From positions 85,750,400 to 85,814,399 of the forward strand of contig OY829328.1 in assembly GCA_963691655.1 (NCBI GenBank): a DNA stretch of 64,000 nt, in the 5' to 3' direction. Position 1 is the stretch's first letter, and every line of letters begins with the position of its first letter. The stretch comes from Toxonevra muliebris. Taxonomy: Eukaryota > Arthropoda > Insecta > Diptera > Pallopteridae. Positions 54,584 through 64,000 of the stretch are shown here, in pieces. The position numbers were made by a program, and so were the translations under genes. A model generated the notes under the pieces. The model was given only the letters and a program-made list of their open reading frames with translations, made no database searches and was not told the origin of the DNA.

Positions 54584-55586
54584 TTTTGTCTGAAAAGGAT
54601 CTATTGAAAACGGATATAAAAAAAAAATAATTCATAAATATTTTAATGTAGAATAAATTTCATAGTTCTCAAACTAATCGCACAAAATTATTTCTTGTTC
54701 AGTCAGTGTCTCTTCAAGGAATTATAATTAGTAAGGAGTGTATATTCATTTGTATATAGATATGTATAGGTTTCGACAAGTTACCGACCAGAAAAATGAT
54801 TGGTGTCTTCGTATTTTCAACATGACTTTAGAGCTATAGACAAATTTGAGTTGGAAGCGTTTGATTGTATGTCGATTTTCTTAAATTCTTGTGACTAAAG
54901 GCGGTATTGAAAGGTCGAGCTGTGCAAATTTGTTTGAATCAAAGTTTTTAATGTCTATGCCAGCCAGCATGGAACCTTTTAATTTTATTAAAAGTATAAG
55001 TTTTCGAAAATTAAAGACAGTGAGAGATAATGCAGAGCTTTTTAAATTCATGATTTCGATCAGTTTATGGAACTGAATATTTATGAACTCTAGATTATTT
55101 GACAAACTTACCCATGTTTTATTTTGTAAATTAAGAGAAATTCTAACCTATCGAACTGAATAGATCTATAGAATAAACTGTATTTTAGAACAGAGTTTTC
55201 TCGAACATATATTGAAATATATATACATAAAGTCTGAATTGTATATATGTTAATTTAGTCTGAATAAAAGTAAATGCAAAATACCGTAAGCTGATTATAT
55301 TTTAATAAGAGCTATAAAAATATTTCACCATTATATTTTATATTTCATATTTTACACTTAGCGAAACATTAATGGCTTCAAGTAAAATTTTTATGCTTTT
55401 TTCATAGTTTAAGTCAGTATTATGTTTAGATATATTTAGATTTATTTCTAAAAATATAATCCGTGCATGGTTTACTTTACCATGGCTGAAAAAGTGACTA
55501 AAAACTAGTCAGGAATCTAATATTATTTTTTTTCAAAAATTTCTTGGTAAACAAGCAAAAAAAATTGGAACGTTAAAATTACTTAC

Positions 55587-55874
55587 CGTGAAACTAGCAT
55601 CTTGTAATTTCAAGCTATTTTTAAAAATAAACTTAAGAATTTGTTCGAAAGAGTCAATAAGATTTGGATTTGGAGACTTTATGGGTGGAAAATAAATTTT
55701 GGAGACTTTATCGATTAAGATTTTATTACCAACCCGAATATGAAAGATACATAGGTTGATATTTGAATTTTTTTTTAAAGAACCTAAAAGAGGTAAGATA
55801 TATCTTCCCACATAATTCAAACAGAAAACTGGGCTCAATGGTATTTGCCTTTTCTCTAACACGTCGCATTTTTT
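55587..55874 (-). CDS. Candidate orphan exon (96 codons)
   Basis: An open stretch of exactly 288 bp is bounded by a good acceptor (TTTAAATTTCAG, reading leftward into 55874) and a consensus donor GTAAGT after 55587, phase 0 at both ends. The product (KKCDVLEKRQIPLSPVFCLN onward) is not recognised. Possible partners to the left are a short exon ending at about 55113 (donor GTAAGT) and a terminal frame at 54881 to about 55057 after the acceptor ATATTCAG. They do not join convincingly into one protein. Confidence 0.2.
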
Positions 55875-57239
55875 CTGAAATTTAAATTTTTGTTTTAATA
55901 TATTATCTGCGTTTTGGTGTACCAAAATATATGTACATTAAAATACATCAGTTTATTTTATGATATGTTTATTTTATCCATTACATGCAATTGCAAGCGC
56001 TTGTTTATCCAAAAGGACAGAAAATTTTCCGCATACAAAAATTGACTTTTAGCGTTTTTTCTCAAACGATCCAGTCCATAAACAGTATTTGCTAGAGCCG
56101 AAATTTTTTGGAAACCATCCTAAAATAAACCGAGTCTCATTTTTAAAGTACATGGATTTAAAAAACTTTACATGGATTTAAAAAACTTTACAATAGCTAA
56201 AAAACCTAGAAAAGTATAGAAAAGTTTTGAATTATCATTTTAATTTAGTTTAAGAATATACTAACTGGAATTTGAAATTCTAGATTAATTATACGAGTTT
56301 TTTTTTCCTGTTGAACGGACTATTTTTTTTTTGGTATAAAATATTGCATTGATGTAATTTGTTTCATATATATTTATTTAAAATGCATATGTAATATGTT
56401 TGTAAACAATTCTGTGCATATTGTAAATTAACTTTGAGTCTGGCAACTCGATAAGTGGTGCAAGAGAACGGAGTGATCTGGCAAGGTGTAAAAAAGAGGT
56501 TAGAGTTTGGTGAAATTTGAAAACTGTGAAAATTGTAAAATAAGTTATTATTGAATAAAGACGAAAGAATAGTTAAAAATTTTGTCCGTAAAAATACAAA
56601 CTTAACAAAATATTAAAACAAGCACTTCATCTATTTGTCTATTCTATAAAAAAGAAATTAATAAGAGCTAAGTAGAGTTTTAAAAACAAAAAATATAAAT
56701 TTTATACCTGTTATAATTCATGCACACTTCTCAATAATCTGATATCTAATTATCCACAAAAACTTTGGTAAATTTAAATCGTTCATTAAAATGGAGATCG
56801 TCGTTTTGTAAGCACCAGAAAAATGCTTCCAAGATAAAACTCCGATAAAATTATTGAGTGTGTTTTCGATTTGGCTCACTTTGTTCCAAAATTAATAAAT
56901 TGATAGCTGTGCAATTTTCCCCCTTAAATGTGAATGATTCCAAAACAAAATTCCTAAAACGTTTCGGTAGTGTCTAAAATATTTTGAAGGCCAAAAAAGT
57001 TGGAAATCTAATTTTTGTTAGATTTTTCGTATAACTTGTTATATTCAAGAGATACACCCACTTAATTGAAATTTCAAATACAAAAGCAGTTCGATGCTGG
57101 TGGCATTAGAAGACACGATCCAGCAATTTGTTAAATTTAATTTAATCTTTTTTCATATAAACGAGTGTGTGCATTTAAAAAAAAAATATATATATGTATT
57201 AAACTGAAGTTAAGGATTTAAAGAGAAGATTTTAGCAAA

Positions 57240-57615
57240 TCACACAGACAAACATACACAATGTGTACTCGCTCAATTAACCTCGAACGTGAGCTGTGGG
57301 TCAAATAAAATGAATAAAAGAAAGACCCATAAAAAAAAGAAGAAAAATGAAATAAATTCCTAAGGTGTGCAAAGAAAAAAGAAACTTCTTTATTTGGTAA
57401 AGGAAGGAGAGATAATTGCCGACGGTAGCAGCAGCAGCACCAGTAACAGTTCCAACAGCAATTCGCAGCAAAATAAATAAAAACAATTGTTGAATTTTTG
57501 AAAGCAACTAACGAAGTTGCATGCGACTTTTTTTTTACAAGCGTGTATAAATTTTGTATGCAGCAAGAAGAAATGTTGGCGTTAACGATGAAACGATGCA
57601 GAAGGTGAAGGAAAG
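57240..57615 (+). other. Candidate noncoding 5' exon
   Basis: Mixed-composition leader-like DNA (CAGCAG and CAACAG words) ends in GGAAAG followed by GTGAGT, a consensus donor at 57616. It has only short frames. It could be an alternative first exon of the gene whose other 5' exon lies at 61.2-62.3 kb; the link is inference. Confidence 0.25.
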
Positions 57616-60600
57616 GTGAGTCTAAAAAGAACCAAAAAAAAAAAGGTAAAGTAAAGACGAATAATTTTTGGTATCATTGGCACTTAATCATTTATTTTTT
57701 ATTTTCGTTTATTTTTCTTTTTTGATTTTGGTATACAGCAATGAGTTGTCTATTTTATATGTGTAATCTGTAAGTAATTTAAGATTTTAAGATCTGTGAG
57801 ATAAGCTATCTGGAAGACAAGGATTTATAGTGTGTTGAAAGGTTTTATTGTATGCATTTCTGGTTTTTGAATGTCCTCGTATTTAATTTTGAGTCTTATG
57901 TCGTAGAACTTTTTCTAGATCTAGAACAAGAAGATTAAACGGAGCAGACCATACGCAATGAAGATTAGAGTTAGTACAAATTAGTAATGGGCATAAATTC
58001 CATGATTACCATTCAGTTGATATAATACAAAGCAAATTTGATTAAACTTTCCGAAAAAGGCTCAATTTTTTAATGTTCATTCGTTAGTCAAAAAAATAGC
58101 ATTCTTTTTGGGTTGGCTGTTTTGCTTTTATGCTCCTTCTGTGCTCTGGAATGCCCTGAGTTAGGAATTCCGCTATTAGGAAAAATATGGAGAATTTTCC
58201 AATCGCGAATTCTTTCCACAAAAAGCATATTAACATGTGATGAATGAAATCTGGAAAATCTGGTTATTAGTATGAAAATATAGCTTTATTACTGAACGGA
58301 AAAGGGAATCCACTATTGCAGCGTGTTTCATTTTGGCTAAATGAGTTTCATTCGAGACATTAAAAACTTTTCAGAAATATAAACAGACCACCTATGCATT
58401 TTGTATATACGTATCACTTCATCACACATTTGAACTTTTATTAAAAAAAAAGAAAACTGCCAGAAGATATGTACACATCATTTAAAAAACAAAATTCGCA
58501 TAATTTAACGTGTGATTTATGAACTTAAGTAGTTCACTTGACTGAATGCACTTCAATTTTATTATCAACATAAAATTTATTGCATATTCTCCATACAGCA
58601 TTACATCCTTTCACTTTAGCGCACACATCAAGTTCCCATCATCCATAACTCTGAAAAGAATATCTAAAGAATAAATATATACGTGCATAAATATGCTGCA
58701 AGTATTTCCATTTTGCGCGCAAATGCTGCATGCAGCAGAGAAAACGTGCAACACATAAATCTACGCATGCGCATTAAATTGGAAAAGCAAAAGGCAAAAA
58801 AAAAAAACAAAACGACAAGAACTTCTACAAAATTAAAAAAAAAAACAAACAACTTCCGACCAAAACAAAAAAAATACAAAAAAGATTAAAGATATGACGA
58901 AAAAATAAAAGCCAAACAAAACTGTGCAACTCTAGCGATGCAGATACGCATTAATGAGCTCAACACATTTCCAAAAATATCACCTTACATTTCGCAGCAG
59001 CAATACCAGCAGGAATAGTGCCCTTTGTACGTCCCAGTGGGTAATGAATCTCGTGAGGAAATTTTCTTTATTATAAATATCATAGATTGAATGAACGATA
59101 AAATTGAAATAGTAGTGCGAACTTTATTACATTTAAGAAAGTAGCTTAAACGGAGTTTCTCGGACATAGAGATGTTAAAGATAACAAAAAACAGATGCTC
59201 TGGTAAGAAAAAAAGAAAAGTGGTCCATATATCACTATGTAAACATTCTCATAAGATGTGCAAGGGAAGCATAGACCATAAGAAGAAGACCTATAGACAA
59301 GACCTAACATGTCAGCAATGACTTTGTTATATCTGTCAGACAATGGAATATGTTAGCCAGAAATATAGCAAAGATGTCTCATTAACTGAGCCATAATAAA
59401 AACTTGCATGTTGTAATTATACCTTAGGTCTCCTGCGCACCGAAGACTAAAAAATCTAAACAATAACCACAATATGTTATAAAAACAGAAAATCGTTCAT
59501 GCTCTAAAAACAAATAAATACTTGCTCTAAGCTTTTGAGGGGACTACAAAGGCATTGCTACTTTGTGCTTCTACTTTGAAAACGCTTCAAATCTTCCCCA
59601 TTGGGATATTACGGTAAAGGCAAATAATTTACAAAAAATCACGCATAAAGTGAAAGAGATACATATGTGCATACATTTTAACATATGTAAGTATATATGC
59701 AGATGCTTATGCTTTATCCTCTACTGAATATTCTTTTGCTACGAAGCAACAAAGCAATTCATGCCGACTTCAGTAGATGACCTTCTAGAAAAAATAAAAA
59801 AATAGTAAAAAAAAAAAAATACCTGGTGCGTGCACCTTTCTTTTTGCTTTTTATTATTGTTAACCTTTTGTGCGTTGAGCTCAACAGGGAGTGATGTTTA
59901 AACATTAGTCATCAAAAAAAAAAAAGTTAAGGGTCAGGTTCAGTTATTTGTTTTGTGCTTCGGCAGAGGCATGTCTTCATGCTTGAAAGAATTCTTGTTG
60001 AGTAAATATTGTTAATATGAAAGAAAGGTTTCAGGGTTTCTAACAAAATTTTTGAATATGTTTACTTTGAATTAATTAACATGTTGTTGAAAAGTCATGT
60101 TTCTCTAGAATCTCTCATTTTAGCTGGTTGATGAATTATTTGTGTAGAAGTACTTAAAGCTTAAAGTGGCAATCCTCGTTAATTTCCATTTGCTGGACTT
60201 GAAAAATTAATAGTTTGCTATTTGCAAAACACTCTACTAGATATTGATTAGAATTGTTTCAAATATGTAAAAAGAAATCTGTTGGCTGACTTTTGGTCAT
60301 AGCTATGGTTGATTGACGTTTAGTAAAACCTGTGCAGAATACTCGAGCACCTTCAACTACAATATATTACTTAAACTTAGTTTCAAATAAATTCATAAAA
60401 TGTTAGCAATAAAAATTCTGTTCCTCTTCTTCTTTATTAAGGATTACATTCTGCTCATTAAACATTATAGGAAAAATATGTAATGGGCCGTGATCTATTC
60501 ACTTTGTTACCTAGGGTTAAGTTTTCTTCGTCTTTCTTTTTTTTTTGTGTGTTCTTGACCATCGTATAACATAGTTTGTCGTTTTTTCCGCCTAGCAGTG

Positions 60601-61218
60601 ATTAACCAGCAATGGCTTTCAATAAATTCCAATAGTTCTCCAAATTGTCACGTTCAATAGGATCTAAAATACGATATTGAGAAAGCTTATTCTTTACGGT
60701 AGTTGACATGTCGTGGAATATATTTTTTTGTCTTTTTCATTTTAGTCTTGCAATACTTTATTGTTGAACTGTGTAATTTTTTATACCATTTCGAAGCGTA
60801 TAACACACAGGAAAAACTTAATGAAAAAATATGCGATTTTTTCCCATATATTGCTTAGCAACATGTTGCTCAATTTTCAAATCGCTAGCAGTATGTTTCA
60901 GCAACATCATTTGAAATTACTCACCATGAAATAATTTTATGTCTGGAATTAAAAAAAAAACATCAACAATATCACCACTCCACCAGTGCTAGCAACAGAA
61001 ACAATAACAACAACATAACCAATAATAACAATAATAAAAGAATCACAACAACAAAAACCACCATCGCAAAAGCAAAACTACCTGGATGAATTCATTACTG
61101 TTGTGGTTTTTTCATATTTTTTTTCTTTTGTTTTGTTTTTGTTTTCTTTCTGTTTACCTTACGGCAGCAAAAATGTGTGTAAATGTAAACATTTGAGAAG
61201 GCGCTTCAAAGTTTTTAC

Positions 61219-61249
61219 ACAGTCTCATTCTCAGTCTCGAGCGAGCGAT
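61219..61249 (+). promoter_or_regulatory. Possible core promoter (Inr plus MTE-like block)
   Basis: ACAGTC at 61219-61224 resembles the fly initiator TCAGTC. Taking the A at 61221 as +1, the GC-rich block CGAGCGAGCGAT (61238-61249) falls at +18 to +29, where a motif-ten element is expected. Another TCAGTC is at 61231. There is no TATA box. The match is partial. Confidence 0.3.
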
Positions 61250-62289
61250 CGTTCGATGCGTTTATTATAGAGAAAGATACACGGATTAAACAAAAAAAAC
61301 AAAAACACGAACTTAAAGTATCTGCTAGAACGTTTTTATTTGTTGTGTGCGTGCGTGTCTTTTGTATTTATTTTAGTTTCTCGTTCTTTCATTAATGCGT
61401 GAAAAGCGTGTGTAAAAACAACTTGCAACTTGTTAATATGCATTGCTAGCTAGCTGCACAATCCATAGATCGATCGATCTCAGTCTCATCCATCAGCTGA
61501 AAAGTGCGCGGCTCGTTCAACAACACAAATCGTTGCTGTTGTCGTCGTCATCATCTCAAATTCACACAACTTGTGGGATGTTGTCGTTAACGTCATCGTC
61601 GTCGTTCTCGTTGCCATTGCAATTGCATCCGCTAGATAATTTTTCGTTCTAACTATTGCAGTGACTTTAGTGTTTATTCTTATTGTTGTTACTATTATGA
61701 TATTGCTGCTGCTGTCTGCTAATCTTAGCGGATGATCTTTTCGTGAATTTTCGTTGATCTTGCAATATTTAGTTTTTCGTTTAATATTTTTTTTTTATTT
61801 TTTTTTTTTTTTGGAATCAAATTTATTTTTGTTGGTTGAATCGGTTGGAAAAAGTTATTCTCTTCATATTCATTGAGCGGCCCAGCAGCCATTCGTGTAT
61901 CTTGGAAATGTATCTGTAAGATTGTTTTTCTTGTTGTGATGATGTTGCTGCTGCCGATTATCTCGTTGGTGGCAATGTGGTGAAGTGTTCGCGCATCTTA
62001 CCGGCAAATTTTGTGTATTTGTTGTTAGTAGATTGGTATGCGTTGCGCTTGCAACACGCAAAAACGGCGTCGGCGGTTAAGTAAAAATTTGTTTGGAAAA
62101 AAAATAATAAAACGAAAAAATATTACTGCATTATGTGAAACTCGAAAACGTGAAATTTATTTAAAGAAAAGTGAAGCAAGTACATGAGTTTTCAAAAGTA
62201 CTTAATTTGCTATTTTTACCGCAAAATTTTCTAAAACGAAAATAATAATAAAAAATGTGCTAATTTTTGTTGTTGTTACATATTGCAGG
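61221..62289 (+). other. Candidate long 5' UTR exon of an off-window gene
   Basis: From 61.2 kb the composition shifts (GATCGATC, CATCGTCGTC, CAACAACA words). The stretch ends in TATTGCAG followed by GTGTGTC at 62290, a usable donor. It contains several short upstream frames (for example 61443-61652) and no conserved protein. The arrangement fits a long 5' leader of a developmentally or neurally regulated fly gene lying to the right. Confidence 0.35.
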
Positions 62290-64000
62290 TGTGTCATTGA
62301 TTTTTTTTTTAATTATTTATTTATTTATTTTTTGTATAAATATTTAATATTTTTTAAACTTATACTTTTTTTATTGGTTTTGCAATTATTGTTGTGTTCC
62401 GCTGACGTTTCCACCATATGAAAAGCATGAAATGCATTTAAAATGCAATTAAGTATTGCATTAAATGAAAATGTTTAATTGCATTTGTGCGCCAAATGTG
62501 TTTTTGTTTTTTTATTTATTTATTTATTTATACAGTATATAGATGTATTTATATATTTAAAATGTTTACAATCTTACACAGATGTGTTGCCATTTTGGTT
62601 ATTTGAAAAAAAAAAATAGACAAATAGATTTGGTTTTTTTGTTAATTAGGTTTTTTTTTTTGGTTTCGTTTACAAAAGTTTATTGCCTTTTCAAATGTGG
62701 GAATATTTTTGTTCAGTTCTAAATGAAAAAAAAAAAAATTAAAACAAAAAAATTGCAACAAATTTAGAAAAAGAATTAGTGATTCGGTTTAAACACTAGA
62801 TAACTAATTAACAAATTTGTTTCTACATTCTTTCTCAATTATTCAGTTTTGGAGATTTTGGAGTTTTTTTTTCATTTACTTATCATTACTTACCGATCCT
62901 TAAATGATCAGAAAAAATCATACATTTCTGTGGTTATGCAGATTTTCTATATTATTCTCTATTAATTCTGGAACTTTCGAATTGTCGTCTGATTCATACT
63001 CGATCAATGATCAACGATTAAGAAAATGGTTTATTTTTGTAGCTGAATTTTAAGTTGATCTTTAAAATATCAAAATTCTCACCTTTTTACTCTCAAATTC
63101 TGAAAGTGGGAGTTCTGCATTTTAAGTTTTTCGAAGTTAGTAAGGCTAGCGAGGTGTATGTATAAGCCTTCATGGATATAAATTCATTTCACAGTTGATC
63201 TTCAATATAAATTGACAAGAAAATCAAGATTTTTCCAAGGATTTTTAAAATTATATCTGGGCTTTCAGCGCGATTTTCAAATGATCTTTTGAAAATTTCT
63301 CACATTAGATTATGAAATTTTTGGAATTGATGAACATTTTTTTGTTGATCTTCAAATGATCATAGCATAAACGGTTTTCTTCTGTGATATTTGTCAGATT
63401 TACATAGAATTGTGTAATTTTCCTATAAAACTGGAAGGACTAGAACTACCAACTTTGTTTTGATCACACTCTCCATAGATCTCCAAATATTCTCTTTATA
63501 AAAAGTTTTTCTAATTTTTTTTTACTTTTTGCGTTTCATATACAGAAGATTTTTAGTAAACCCATTTAAGAGACAGAACTTAATACAATTCACAATTTTT
63601 AAATTTAAATAAACTAAATTTTATATTTTCACATAAGTAGGTAATATTTATTTATTATAAAAGTGATCTCATATCTTCTCGTAGCTTTAAACTGAACTTC
63701 TATTAACCTAACATAAATAAAATTAAGCATTTAAAAAATTTTATTATGTTTACTTAATATAGAGATACCAAAAATGTTACAAATGTTAACTATATAAATA
63801 TAAAATCGCAAAAATTAACATTAAAACCAAACAAAGTAAAGACAAGGCACATATGTTTACATATACATGCATACATCAAGTATGTATGGGTATGTAAAAC
63901 CTACGCAAAATATTTTCTAAGACGTAAATTTCTTATTAACTAAAAACAAATGCAAATAAAGTGAAAAAGAAAAATTTTGCGCAAAAAAGAAATTGCATGC
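62290..64000. other. AT-rich sequence, probably intron
   Basis: TTTA runs (62311-62330, 62512-62530) and poly-T/poly-A tracts. There is no frame, RNA gene or repeat family I can support. If the candidate 5' exon is real, this is the start of its first intron. Confidence 0.35.

Larger units (their letters stand above)
54584..61199. other. Long noncoding stretch upstream of the protease
   Basis: Contents I can name: the protease promoter just right of 54583, weak candidate exons on the - strand (55587-55874), a roughly 20-bp direct repeat (ACATGGATTTAAAAAACTTT) at about 56149-56191, a candidate 5' exon ending at 57615, and A/T-rich tracts. Other frames (57301-57507, 58664-58889, 59146-59343) show no protein features. 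I found no RNA gene or transposase. Confidence 0.4.

Overview
The window is nuclear DNA from a higher (schizophoran) fly. It is AT-rich, with intron-bearing genes on both strands, many 50-100 bp introns beside a few of 1-4 kb, and proteins close to Drosophila orthologues. Gene spacing and protein divergence fit a non-drosophilid fly, most plausibly a tephritid fruit fly; that placement is inference. lines (lin) and phosphoglucose isomerase (Pgi) lie near each other in Drosophila on 2R (Muller element C, around 44F, from memory), so this looks like a conserved block of that element.

Layout: (1) 1.6-6.4 kb, + strand: a four-exon gene for an unrecognised protein with two membrane segments, with a probable noncoding first exon before 0.67 kb. 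(2) 9.4-12.4 kb, - strand: intronless lin. (3) 15.1-21.3 kb, + strand: Pgi, five exons, 558 codons, first intron 4.3 kb. (4) 22.9-25.2 kb, + strand: WDR43/Utp5-type ribosome-biogenesis protein, eight exons. (5) 25.9-29.4 kb, + strand: a PH-like scaffold with YEEI, YEEM, YENM, YENL and proline-rich motifs. (6) 34.0-36.8 kb, + strand: a diverged paralogue of Dpit47/TTC4, followed tail-to-tail by (7) Dpit47 itself at 37.8-39.4 kb, - strand. (8) 46.1-49.9 kb, + strand: the peroxisomal ether-lipid enzyme ADPS. (9) 52.4-54.6 kb, - strand: a cathepsin L-like protease. From 54.6 to 64 kb there is no certain coding sequence; the 61.2-62.3 kb stretch looks like the 5' exon of a gene lying beyond the window.

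Most genes are unrelated housekeeping or developmental loci (glycolysis, rRNA processing, Hsp90 co-chaperone, ether lipids, signalling, embryonic patterning) and do not form a pathway or operon. The most unusual part is 33.9-39.8 kb. There an inverted, intron-preserving duplicate of Dpit47 has stayed open but diverged strongly. Its introns carry a 26-bp polypyrimidine minisatellite (which also forms the splice acceptor region), a probable hAT-like MITE, a 70-bp duplication and a 27-bp triplication. A MITE-like element with 37-bp inverted ends sits about 190 bp upstream of Dpit47. Several other short palindromic elements are scattered through the noncoding DNA. I found no tRNA, rRNA or CRISPR array, and no intact transposase gene.
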